From positions 1-64,000 of the forward strand of contig NZ_BBWK01000016.1 in NCBI RefSeq assembly GCF_001463765.1: 64,000 bases of DNA, given 5' to 3'. Below the pieces are notes generated by a model, which had not been told where the DNA came from, did no database searches, and saw nothing but the letters and a program-made list of their open reading frames with translations. Within the stretch, counting starts at the first letter, position 1. Every line of letters starts with the position of its first letter. The position numbers and the translations under genes were made by a program. This document shows positions 1 through 7,582 of this stretch, piece after piece. This DNA is from Aureimonas sp. AU4 (GTDB lineage Bacteria > Pseudomonadota > Alphaproteobacteria > Rhizobiales > Rhizobiaceae).

Positions 1-173
1 GACGCCGACGGACCCGAATCGGTCCGGCGATACGTTCACTATCTGTTCTCACGCCGGGACGGGTCAACCTGCGTCGGCGCGCCTGTGGACGACATGTGGG
101 TAACCGGCAACGCAGCCTTGCCATCCTACTGCATCACGAACACGTCTCATCCTGCCCCGACCCGGAGACGACG

Positions 174-419
174 ATGCCCGCCAAGACGCTCTTCATCGTG
201 CAACTGTTCGAGCGCAGCGGGAAGCGCCTGATCGGCGGCAGAGCGCTCGACTTCCGCACAGCGGACGAGGCGGTGGCACGGGCCGAGCGAGCGTCGCAGG
301 CCGCGGTCGGCGTGGTCGCGATCCAACACACGGTTGATACCGACACGTGCGAGGTGTTGAAGGAGCCAGTCGTGCTCAGCCGCTTCGGCGAGGTGCCGGC
401 TGAGTTCCGGGAGGAGTGA
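174..419 (+). CDS. small conserved-looking hypothetical protein (81 aa)
   Basis: I do not recognise a named family. The reading frame is open from 96, but the ATG at 174 follows a purine-rich GGAGACG stretch at the right distance and starts a soluble, well-formed protein, so I chose it. The product is small, has no membrane segment or signal peptide, and is rich in Ala, Val and Glu, with a central helix-like run of Ala, Arg and Glu. It stands alone, convergent with the integrase gene that ends 51 bp downstream. Similar short proteins are common in accessory DNA of Hyphomicrobiales, but I cannot assign a function. Confidence 0.5.
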   Translation: MPAKTLFIVQLFERSGKRLIGGRALDFRTADEAVARAERASQAAVGVVAIQHTVDTDTCEVLKEPVVLSRFGEVPAEFREE

Positions 420-470
420 CGCTGCGTATGTGATAGGAGGTTGCTGGAACCCTGGGTGCCAGGACGCCAA

Positions 471-2240
471 TCAACGCTGCGTGTCGCGGCTTTTGTGCCG
501 AACCTCCGTCAGGAATTTCCAGTCCATTGCATCGATCACCGACCTCAACACCTGAATGTTGACAGGTCTCGGCGCGCTCTTCGTCCCGTAACGCCCCGTC
601 GTACCACTGTCGGCATGGCCCATCAGAGCCTGTTTGATCTCCAACGGAGCCTTCTGACGGTCAAGTTCGTCCTTAAACGCATGCCGGAACGAATAAAGGG
701 ATTTTTTAGCCGGGGCAGCTCCCAGCTGCTTCCGGGAGAACGTTGTCCAGTAAGCCGAAAAGTAGTTCGACATGTTGGAGACGGTCCATCCGGGCTGCTC
801 CATCGCCTCCCAGAGAGTCGCCCAGTTCTGTTTACCGGCACGCTCCGCCAGATCGAGGATGCCAAGCCGGATGAGTTCCTGCCGGATTGGCACGTAGCGC
901 TCACGAGCGTAGGTCTTGATCATGCGCCCACCGGCATTCGTCACCCGGAAGCACCAAACCTCGGCCTCGGGATGCTGCACCACAGTGTCGGGACCGAGTT
1001 GCAGGATCTCCGATGAGATCATCCCATGGCAGCACGCGATCAGGGGCAGCCAGAATTGCAACTCACCGCCGGCCTTCACGGATGCAGAACGCTGGTTGTG
1101 AGTGAACACCGGGCTCGCGAACAGCGTCGTCAGCTCGTCGCTCGAGTAGGAGTCGCGCTTGTCCTCGTCGTTCGGGATCTCGATGTAGATCCCGCCTTCG
1201 ATGGCGCTCTCTACCCAACCCTTCCCCGCTGCCAGCGACATCAGCGACGTCACGTAGCCGACCTTCTTATTGATCGTTGCGGTCTTGTACTCACCCTTGT
1301 CGAACAGATGGTCGCGGAACGCGATGACATGACGACGACGGACCTCCTCGATTGATGTGATCTTGGAGAACTTGCCGAACCATGCCGTGGTCGCTCGCAT
1401 GTCGTTGACGAGGTGGCTGTCCACCTTCTTCTTCAACCGCAGGCGTTCTTTGATCCATTCGTCGATGCAATCGCTCAATGAACGGAGCTGGACCTCCGGC
1501 GGGGTGCTCGTAACCGCCACAGCTGCCGGCTCGGGTTCTAATTTGGATCCGATGTCGTGCGCGAGTTGGAGTTGACGCAGCGGAGGCGTGATAACAGGCA
1601 TGAGATTACGCCATGGACCCTCGACGCTGTCAGGGTGGGCATGGTCGATACGCTCGCCCCCTTCCCGTCGGAACATGATCTCCAACGCCTCAACGTCCGC
1701 CTGAAGGCAGGCTGCCATAAACTCCGAGCGATACGGATCGGCATGCGGAAGCATGAGACCGATGCTTGCCAGCGATGCGTTCAGTCGAGCCCCCTGCTCG
1801 CGAGCGTACGAGTCCATGCTGGAGGCGAGGAGACGTTTGTGCAGCGCCATCTTTGCTCGCAGCGATGCATCATCCAACAATAGCGCCTTGGCGCGTCGGT
1901 CGCTCGAAAAGGTAGCTCCCGACGCTTTCTTCGACCGCTCCCTCTGATCGTCGCGTAGCCAAGTCGCCTTCAGCCATTGGACGACGCGGCTCCACTCGCC
2001 CCAAGTCCAGCCAGCCGTCGGCAATAGTTGAGATACGATGCCCTTCCGGCGACGTGCGTCCGCAAACTGTCGCTCGATATCCTGGTCGATCTCGGCTGCA
2101 CGTACCCTTGCCTCACCGGGGATTCGCGTTCGCAACGAGCGTTGGATGCGAGGAGACGCGAACGCGTCGGCGATGTCGTCCGGCACACGGCGGACGTACT
2201 GATAGACCCCTTTGCGGGGGACCACATATGTCGTTTCCAA
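471..2240 (-). CDS. tyrosine-type site-specific integrase (DUF6538-type N-terminus), catalytic residues degenerate
   Basis: This 589-aa protein has the layout of island and phage tyrosine recombinases. An N-terminal arm-binding region (about residues 5-60) has the look of DUF6538. A SAM-like core-binding domain lies at about 255-345, and a catalytic domain at about 365-580. The C-terminus has the expected MGH..(x)..GRYG box with the Tyr nucleophile near residue 551. The HxxR box reads YSFR (516-519), so Tyr replaces His. The first catalytic Arg region reads GMISSEIL (406-413) instead of the usual GxRxxEL, so the Arg appears to be Ile. Strand cleavage may therefore be weakened or abolished. 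It is at the left edge of the accessory region and is the likely former mobiliser of an island. The start was chosen at ATG 2240, followed by the conserved-looking N-terminal segment. Confidence 0.85.
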   Translation of the reverse strand: METTYVVPRKGVYQYVRRVPDDIADAFASPRIQRSLRTRIPGEARVRAAEIDQDIERQFADARRRKGIVSQLLPTAGWTWGEWSRVVQWLKATWLRDDQRERSKKASGATFSSDRRAKALLLDDASLRAKMALHKRLLASSMDSYAREQGARLNASLASIGLMLPHADPYRSEFMAACLQADVEALEIMFRREGGERIDHAHPDSVEGPWRNLMPVITPPLRQLQLAHDIGSKLEPEPAAVAVTSTPPEVQLRSLSDCIDEWIKERLRLKKKVDSHLVNDMRATTAWFGKFSKITSIEEVRRRHVIAFRDHLFDKGEYKTATINKKVGYVTSLMSLAAGKGWVESAIEGGIYIEIPNDEDKRDSYSSDELTTLFASPVFTHNQRSASVKAGGELQFWLPLIACCHGMISSEILQLGPDTVVQHPEAEVWCFRVTNAGGRMIKTYARERYVPIRQELIRLGILDLAERAGKQNWATLWEAMEQPGWTVSNMSNYFSAYWTTFSRKQLGAAPAKKSLYSFRHAFKDELDRQKAPLEIKQALMGHADSGTTGRYGTKSAPRPVNIQVLRSVIDAMDWKFLTEVRHKSRDTQR

Positions 2241-2611
2241 TCAATCGCGATGCCGCTAACCGCTTGATTCTACTTAACCCATCCAAAAATCCTGAAATCG
2301 ATTATCCAAGAAGCCTGATCTCAAATCGGAAAAAGCTCTTTCTTTCAATAACTTAATAAACCGCACAGAATGCTCGCACCGATCTCCAATGCTTGATTAG
2401 ATCGTGCCGCCAGACACCGCGCGTTGCATCGCGCCGAGTTCGCGTCCCTTGTCACCGTAACCTTTTGGACCGCGGCTAGGGCCGAACGCCATTGCGAAAG
2501 TGCATGCAAGCCGACCTACCCTATGGGCCGTCGCGGGCGATAGGCGGCAACCTACGTCCGGCTACAACCAAGCCGTCATTATCGACATAGGATCCGCGAG
2601 CCCAAGGAGAA
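2241..2611. other. intergenic region upstream of the integrase, AT-rich stretch
   Basis: No convincing gene is seen. The part at about 2270-2400 is clearly richer in A+T than the surrounding DNA and lies immediately upstream of the minus-strand integrase, so it probably contains that gene's promoter and possibly recombination arm sites. No tRNA-like or attachment repeat was recognised here. Confidence 0.4.
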
Positions 2612-2884
2612 TCAGTTCTTGGGCACCCCGCTCTCCCAGCCGTCCGCGAGCGATAGAGACACCCTGAAACCCGGCCCCATCGTCTCGGTCGCGCCCAGGA
2701 AAACGATGCCGCGCTCCTCCAGGACTCGCTTGAGCGCGTCCACATTCGACAGCAGGACGCGCCGGTCGCCGCCCTCGATCCGCTTGATCGACGGGGTGCT
2801 GACGCCGGACAGCCTCGCGAGTTCCTCCTGCGAGATCGACAGGAGGAGCCTCGCAGCCCTCAGGATGTTCGGGTCCCCGCTCAC
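2612..2884 (-). CDS. XRE-family helix-turn-helix transcriptional regulator (90 aa)
   Basis: The small protein is almost entirely one Cro/C1-type DNA-binding domain. Residues about 7-60 form the classic five-helix XRE fold, with the recognition segment around SQEELARLSGVSTPSIKRIE. A short tail follows, as in the stand-alone regulators that sit beside mobile or stress modules. The start is a GTG at 2884. The gene is divergent from the block beginning at 3074, and the region between them has several inverted and direct repeats that could be its operators. It probably represses itself and the divergent genes; this is inferred from layout only. An antitoxin role is possible, but no adjacent toxin is visible. 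Confidence 0.85.
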   Translation of the reverse strand: MSGDPNILRAARLLLSISQEELARLSGVSTPSIKRIEGGDRRVLLSNVDALKRVLEERGIVFLGATETMGPGFRVSLSLADGWESGVPKN

Positions 2885-2910
2885 CGGACCAAGGTGCCGC
2901 CATGGGCGAC

Positions 2911-2976
2911 CTTGTCAACAATTAGCCGACAAGTATCATACAACATACCCGAAGGATTACATGTTGTCTATCATAC
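2911..2976. promoter_or_regulatory. repeat-rich operator/promoter region between the XRE gene and the divergent module
   Basis: An AT-rich island in GC-rich DNA. It contains a perfect inverted repeat CTTGTC-N11-GACAAG (2911-2933) and two direct copies of TATCATAC (2934-2941 and 2969-2976). It also contains a second, partial dyad in which ACAACAT (2940-2946) faces ATGTTGT (2961-2967). Such closely spaced half-sites are typical of XRE-repressor operators. The assignment to the neighbouring XRE protein is inference. Confidence 0.5.
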
Positions 2977-3073
2977 CGTATCCTGGCAATGTTCCCGGCG
3001 GGGCGGGGCCACGCTGATTCGGGTCCGGCGCACGGTTCTCGAGCGGCAACCAGCCGCACGCCAGGGCAAATCG

Positions 3074-3856
3074 ATGATGATCACGGACGCACAGCAGCAA
3101 GCCCCGACGAGCTTGCCCGGTCCCGGACCGGCTGTCAGGACGCGCTGTCGGCTTGCCGACGCCGAACTGCGAAGGCGGACCCTTGAGGGGAGCCACCTTC
3201 CCTCGGTCGAGCAACTTTTGCGCGGGTTCCCGTTCGCGTCCGGCGAGATCGCCAAGGATTCGGTCGAGTTCGCGCGGGAGTTGCTGGCTTGGTGCGCGGC
3301 GCTAGAGGACCCTTCGGTCGCGGAACGAATTCGCCCGGCGCTGGTCAGGCTCCTGGACGGCCCTACCCCAAGAGCCGTCCAAGGCTTGGCCGATGCCGTT
3401 GGACCCGACGCAGGGACACAGCAGCACCCAGAACTGCTAGGCGCGCTCCTTCGATGCCGTGTCTACCTCGCGCACCTCGGGTCAGAGAAGGCCGCTCTGG
3501 CAGTGGCGCTCGACGCGGTAAGGATCGCCTACTTTCAGGATTGGGAGGCAGAGGGGGACGGGGCGGACGTCGTTTGGCAAAGCCTGGGATGGCTCCTTAG
3601 AACCGCCTACTTGAGAGCATCGCGGCAGGGAGGGGGCAACGTCGAACCGGGCGGCATCGCAACGGCTGTCGTGCAACGGACTGCCACCGAATTCGAGGCT
3701 CGGATCCGGCGATGCGTCGCCGAAACCTCGCCGCTCCCTGAACCTGCCTCGTCAACTAGCGGGCAGCAGTTCGCGGAAACTGAAACCCGTTCTGCCCTCC
3801 TGTCGCCGAATGGGGTCGTCCAGTCGCGGGGGAGTTCGATACGGCGAGGCGACTGA
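3074..3856 (+). CDS. hypothetical protein (about 260 aa), first gene of the FtsH-like module
   Basis: I do not recognise the family. The frame is open from 2894, but the ATG at 3074 lies after the operator-like repeats and is the first plausible start; a second ATG follows directly. The predicted product is soluble and mostly helical, with acidic and hydrophobic segments (about residues 55-190) reminiscent of an all-alpha repeat domain, and a Ser/Thr-rich disordered tail. It is followed 60 bp later by the DUF6634 gene and then the FtsH-like gene in the same direction, so it may be the first gene of that unit. Codon use is like its neighbours. Confidence 0.5.
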   Translation: MMITDAQQQAPTSLPGPGPAVRTRCRLADAELRRRTLEGSHLPSVEQLLRGFPFASGEIAKDSVEFARELLAWCAALEDPSVAERIRPALVRLLDGPTPRAVQGLADAVGPDAGTQQHPELLGALLRCRVYLAHLGSEKAALAVALDAVRIAYFQDWEAEGDGADVVWQSLGWLLRTAYLRASRQGGGNVEPGGIATAVVQRTATEFEARIRRCVAETSPLPEPASSTSGQQFAETETRSALLSPNGVVQSRGSSIRRGD

Positions 3857-3915
3857 CACCGACCCCAACGTCAGTCCATGCCGCCATGCCGCGGCCACAG
3901 CGAGAGCCATCGCAC

Positions 3916-4251
3916 ATGACCGTCATCCTCCCGTTCGTCGGGTGGTCGGACGAGCTCGATCAAGAGATCGAGCGCACCGCCGAACTCCTGCGCGACCTTC
4001 GCTACCTGCGCGACCACGCCATGCCGCCGCCCTGTGTCCTGGAACGAGCGCCCTTGCTCGACGGCTGGTCGCCTGCCCTCCGCTCTGTCGCCTGCCTCGT
4101 CGGCCGGCCCCATAGCCATCCCCACCTGTCAGGTCGTCGCAGTGCCGCCACCTCGCCGCTTCGCGTCCTCTCGCTTGAGGACGGCTTCGCCCGCACCGAA
4201 AGCCGCTTCTATCGCCTCGGCAGACCCGCAACGGAGCGGACCGATGCGTAA
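3916..4251 (+). CDS. DUF6634-like small protein (111 aa)
   Basis: The protein resembles the DUF6634 family. An N-terminal helix (about residues 10-35, rich in Glu, Leu and Arg) is followed by a Pro-rich turn, a Trp-containing middle and a C-terminal helix ending with an Arg-Phe-Tyr-Arg-Leu-Gly motif. The family has no known biochemical activity, but it is often found directly upstream of an FtsH-like ATPase in Hyphomicrobiales; that statement is from memory. Here its stop codon overlaps the ATG of the ATPase-protease gene by 8 bp, which strongly suggests translational coupling. A role as adaptor or regulator of the protease is a reasonable guess, not shown. The ATG at 3916 gives the usual family length. 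Confidence 0.65.
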   Translation: MTVILPFVGWSDELDQEIERTAELLRDLRYLRDHAMPPPCVLERAPLLDGWSPALRSVACLVGRPHSHPHLSGRRSAATSPLRVLSLEDGFARTESRFYRLGRPATERTDA

Positions 4252-6175
4252 GCGTCTCGACTTCGACGAGGCGTCCGCCTCGATCGCCGGACGGCTGACG
4301 CCCTCCGCGCGGCTGTGCGATGAACTCCTGCGGACGACGTTCGTACAGGGCGGCTTCGCGCAGGCCCTGGAGCGGGAGGCCAGTCTGGTCGTCGTCTACG
4401 GCATCCGCCCGGTCGACGCGGCGGCCCTTCACCTTTCCGCCCAGCAAATGATCGGCGGCGGCGATGACGACTTCTTCCAGGTCGACGCCAAGGTGTACGA
4501 TTGGACGGACCCGGGAAGCCAGAGGCCGAACTACGTCGAGCGGTTGGTGCTCGAGGTCAGCGTCGCCACCCGTCCGATGATCGTCCTCTGCGGTTCCCGC
4601 TCGCAGGTCCCCGCCGTGATCGCGACGATCGCCGACGCCGTGCTGCCGCTCGCGGACCGGCGGGAGCCGATCGCCGCATGCGTCGAGCGGGTCGCGGGCT
4701 TTCATCCCGACGACGCGCTTGTTGCGCGCTTGGCGAACCTGCCGCTGACCCACCTCAACTTGGTCCTGCGGCCCGGTGTGACGGGGGAGCGGATGTGGAC
4801 CGTCGCCGGACGGCTGCGCCGGGTCGTCGACATGGGCGACGGCAGGAAGGGCAAGGCAAAGAACGAACGCCGTGTCGCCGCCAAGACACCCGTTGCCGCT
4901 GCGGCCGACCACCGGCCCGACCGACTCGAGGACATGCCGGGGATGGGCGAGGCGCGGAGCTGGGGCCTGTCGCTGGCCGCGGACCTTGCGCGGTACCGAG
5001 CTAAGACGCTGACTTGGGGTGACATCGAGAATGGCGCTGTCCTGTTCGGCCCACCGGGGACAGGCAAGACGTTGTTCGCGAAAGCCTTGGCTGGATCGTG
5101 CGGCGTGCCGCTCCTGTCGCACTCGGTCGCCGCTTGGCAGGCCAAGGGTCATTTGGGAGACATGTTGAAGGCCATGCGGGCAGCCTTCGATGAGGCGAGG
5201 AAGGCCGCACCGTGCGTCCTCTTCGTCGACGAGCTGGACTCCGTCGGCAGTCGCGAAGAGCCCTTGGGCGAGCACGCCTCCTACCAGCGCCAGGTCGTCA
5301 ACGGGTTCCTTGAATGCCTCGACGGCATTGTCGGCCGCGCCGGTGTCGTCGTAGTGGGAGCTACCAATAACCTAACCGCCATCGACACAGCGGTGCTACG
5401 TCCGGGACGGCTCGGTCGGCACATCCGGGTCGAGCTTCCCGACGCCGAGGGACGGGTCGGCATCCTACGGCATCACTTGCGCGGCGAGCTCGTCGAAGTC
5501 GACCTGACCAGCCTTGCCGAGGACATCGGCGAGGTTTCGGGAGCGGTCCTGGCGCAACTCGTCCGCGAGGCCCGGGCCGCGGCACGGCGAGCCGGACGGG
5601 CCCTGCGGGAGAGTGACCTCGCCGACGCCGTGCCGAAGGGCATCCTTCTGTCCGAGGCGGCCTTCCGGCGCGTCTGTGTCCACGAGGCGGGGCATGTCAT
5701 CGTCGGCAGCGAACTAGCATCCGTTTCCGGCCTCGTGCCTGCATCGGCGACCGTCCGGCGCTGGATGCGTAACGGTGACGAGTTTCGGACCGAGCTGAAC
5801 GTCATCGAGGGGTTCGACACGACTCGCGAGAGCGTTGAGGCCACCATCGTCATGCTGTTGGCAGGCGTGGCGGCCGAGGAGGTTCTGCTCGGCTCCCGGG
5901 GTGTCGGCTCGGGCGGAGCGGCGGACGCAGACCTCGTCAGGGCGACGCAACTCGCGCGGTCGGCGGAGCGCTCGTTGGGTCTTGGCAAGCGGCTGTCGTC
6001 AGTGCCGATGGGTACGTCGCCTGCCGAAGACGATGTCTTGGGCCTTGCGGAACGGGTTGAGCAACTGTTGTCGAAGTGCCTCCGCGAGGCGAAGGCGCAT
6101 GTCCAACGGCGGCGCGCCGAAGTCGAGAGTGTTGCGAAGGAACTGTCAGATGAGCGTGACATCCAGATCGCTTGA
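4244..6175 (+). CDS. soluble FtsH-like AAA+ ATPase / M41 zinc metalloprotease
   Basis: The 643-aa protein has a unique N-terminal region of about 230 residues without a transmembrane segment, then an AAA+ domain and an M41 peptidase domain. Visible motifs are Walker A GPPGTGKT (269-276), Walker B CVLFVDELD (324-332), sensor-1 ATNN (373-376), and an arginine-finger segment around RPGRLGRH (387-394). The zinc site is HEAGH (480-484), with the third-ligand region GGAADADL (558-565). True FtsH is membrane anchored; this one is predicted cytosolic, so it is a paralogue with a different job. Unfolding and degradation of specific substrates is the expected activity. ATG 4244 follows GGAGCGGA and overlaps the DUF6634 gene. 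It lies in the XRE-flanked accessory module. Confidence 0.9.
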   Translation: MRKRLDFDEASASIAGRLTPSARLCDELLRTTFVQGGFAQALEREASLVVVYGIRPVDAAALHLSAQQMIGGGDDDFFQVDAKVYDWTDPGSQRPNYVERLVLEVSVATRPMIVLCGSRSQVPAVIATIADAVLPLADRREPIAACVERVAGFHPDDALVARLANLPLTHLNLVLRPGVTGERMWTVAGRLRRVVDMGDGRKGKAKNERRVAAKTPVAAAADHRPDRLEDMPGMGEARSWGLSLAADLARYRAKTLTWGDIENGAVLFGPPGTGKTLFAKALAGSCGVPLLSHSVAAWQAKGHLGDMLKAMRAAFDEARKAAPCVLFVDELDSVGSREEPLGEHASYQRQVVNGFLECLDGIVGRAGVVVVGATNNLTAIDTAVLRPGRLGRHIRVELPDAEGRVGILRHHLRGELVEVDLTSLAEDIGEVSGAVLAQLVREARAAARRAGRALRESDLADAVPKGILLSEAAFRRVCVHEAGHVIVGSELASVSGLVPASATVRRWMRNGDEFRTELNVIEGFDTTRESVEATIVMLLAGVAAEEVLLGSRGVGSGGAADADLVRATQLARSAERSLGLGKRLSSVPMGTSPAEDDVLGLAERVEQLLSKCLREAKAHVQRRRAEVESVAKELSDERDIQIA

Positions 6176-6600
6176 TCGGTACCCGTCGACTTCCTCTTGG
6201 GTGAATTTTGTTTGTCGATTGACGCTCCGACAGGCCGGATCTACCCAGCGGCCCTTCTCGATAATCCTCGCCGATCTTGACCAGTTCAAGTCGATCAACG
6301 ACCGCTTCGGCCACGGCGTCGGGGACGAGGTGCTGCGGCAAACGGCCGAACGCCTACGGGACGGCATCCGCGAGACGGACCAGTTGGCGCGGATCGGCGG
6401 CGACGAGTTCACCGCCATCGTGTCGGCCGCAACGGAGGGGACGGTTGCGGTGGCGACCAAGCGCATGCAGCGCCAGTTCGGGGCGGAGATGACGTGCGGC
6501 AACATCACGGTACCGGTGCAGATCAGTCTGGGGGCGGCGACTTGGGCTCCGGGTGTCGGCGCGAGCGCGCTGATGGCGGCAAGCGGACGCCACTCCTGTC
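6150..6600 (+). pseudogene. truncated GGDEF (diguanylate cyclase) domain remnant
   Basis: Translation from ATG 6150, which overlaps the end of the FtsH-like gene, gives a recognisable GGDEF core. DLDQFKSINDRFGH, the GGDEF signature itself and the SLGAATW strand can all be seen. The usual D-x-LTGLxNR start of the domain is missing and replaced by unrelated residues. After about 6570 the similarity stops and the frame runs into antisense-like sequence. No sensory domain precedes it. It therefore looks like a fragment of a c-di-GMP synthase gene cut at both ends and unlikely to be active. The frame stays open to 6896, but the last third is a shadow of the DUF1330 gene. Confidence 0.6.
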
Positions 6601-6603
6601 GTC

Positions 6604-6909
6604 ATGCTGAACCTCATCCGCTTCCAGCCCGATGGGGGTCGGCAGCGGTACGGGGAGTCCATCGCGATGGCGAGGCCGATCCTCGCACGGTTCGGCGCAC
6701 GGATCCTGTTCGGCGGCGACGGTCTGCCCGTTCTGACGACCGGATCGCACGAAGCCTGGGATGCGGTCGTCCTGGTTCAGTACCCACGTCGACCGGCGTT
6801 CGCCGACATGGTGGCCGACCCAGACTATCAGGCCGCGTTCAAGGTCGGATCGTCGGCGATCGCCGACATCCATCTGCAACCCCTGAAGGAGAATGACGCC
6901 AGCACCTGA
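6604..6909 (+). CDS. DUF1330-like protein, probably N-terminally truncated (101 aa)
   Basis: The sequence begins with MLNLIRF and ends with a conserved-looking block around VLVQYPRRPAFADMVADPDY, both typical of the small ferredoxin-like-fold DUF1330 family. The family usually has some 10 more residues ahead of the MLNL strand. Here a stop codon lies 33 bases upstream in frame, and the sequence between reads TPVV just before the ATG, as in complete relatives. The gene therefore seems to have lost its true start at the junction with the GGDEF remnant. Whether the ATG at 6604 is used is unclear; no strong ribosome site is seen. Function of the family is unknown, with dimeric enzyme-like members. 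Confidence 0.55.
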   Translation: MLNLIRFQPDGGRQRYGESIAMARPILARFGARILFGGDGLPVLTTGSHEAWDAVVLVQYPRRPAFADMVADPDYQAAFKVGSSAIADIHLQPLKENDAST

Positions 6910-6942
6910 GGTCGCGGAATGATTGGTAGCTGATGCATCCAG

Positions 6943-7431
6943 TCAGCGAACCTGGGGAGCGGCCGGCTGCGTCCCGTTCCAGGCCATCGGGGCGACGACC
7001 GACAGCGAGGTGCTGGGCGACCCGTCGATCAGTCGGGTGGTCCGCGCGACGTAGACGAGACTCCCGTTCTCCCGGTCGAGGATCCGATCGATCTCCAGCG
7101 ACTTGAAGATCAGCGAACGGCTTTCGTCGAAGACCTGCTCGCCCTCCTCGTCGCCGCTGATCGGTCCGAGGTAGGAGATCGGTCCCGTCTGCACGCACGA
7201 CACGCTGGCGATCGAGGGATCCTCGGCCAACCCGACGGCACCCCGCAGGCCGCCCGTGCGGGGTCGAGCGACGTAGCAACTGATGCCCTTGACCTTCGGG
7301 TCCTCGAACGCCGTCACGACGATCTTGTGGTTCGGGCCGATGAGCTTGAAGGCCGTCGACACCTCCCCGATGTCGCGGGCGGAGGCTGGGACGCAGGCCA
7401 GCAGGAGGAACAGAGCAACAAGACGCTTCAT
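6943..7431 (-). CDS. creA: CreA family periplasmic protein
   Basis: The 162-aa product has a clear signal peptide (KRLVALFLLLACVPASA, cleavage near residue 18) followed by the CreA domain. Recognisable blocks are IGEVSTAFKLIGPNHKIVV, the DPKVKGISCYVARPRTGGL segment, a second Cys in SVSCVQTGPI, and the FDESRSLIFKSL and VYVARTTRLIDGSP stretches near the end. Length fits the family. CreA proteins are widespread in Gram-negative bacteria and have no established biochemical role. The open frame extends upstream to 7584, but the ATG at 7431 directly begins the signal peptide, so I use it. It is convergent with the DUF1330 gene and divergent from the CDF transporter. Confidence 0.9.
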   Translation of the reverse strand: MKRLVALFLLLACVPASARDIGEVSTAFKLIGPNHKIVVTAFEDPKVKGISCYVARPRTGGLRGAVGLAEDPSIASVSCVQTGPISYLGPISGDEEGEQVFDESRSLIFKSLEIDRILDRENGSLVYVARTTRLIDGSPSTSLSVVAPMAWNGTQPAAPQVR

Positions 7432-7582
7432 GAGGTCCCAACGGGTTGCAGAGAGTGCGTTAGGTAGGTCACTCGACATCGCTGTCGCTGGCCACACATG
7501 AAGACGGATCACGCAGACGTCAGCCATCCCCTTCCCCGGCGGGCCGACCTCGACAGAGGGCGCGAGCCCGGAACGGGAACCC

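Noticed and set aside
3923-5275. Long minus-strand frame of 450 codons opposite the FtsH-like gene
   Set aside because: It mirrors the coding frame of the plus-strand ATPase gene in high-GC DNA; its protein has no family resemblance and is rich in Arg, Ala, Gly and Pro.
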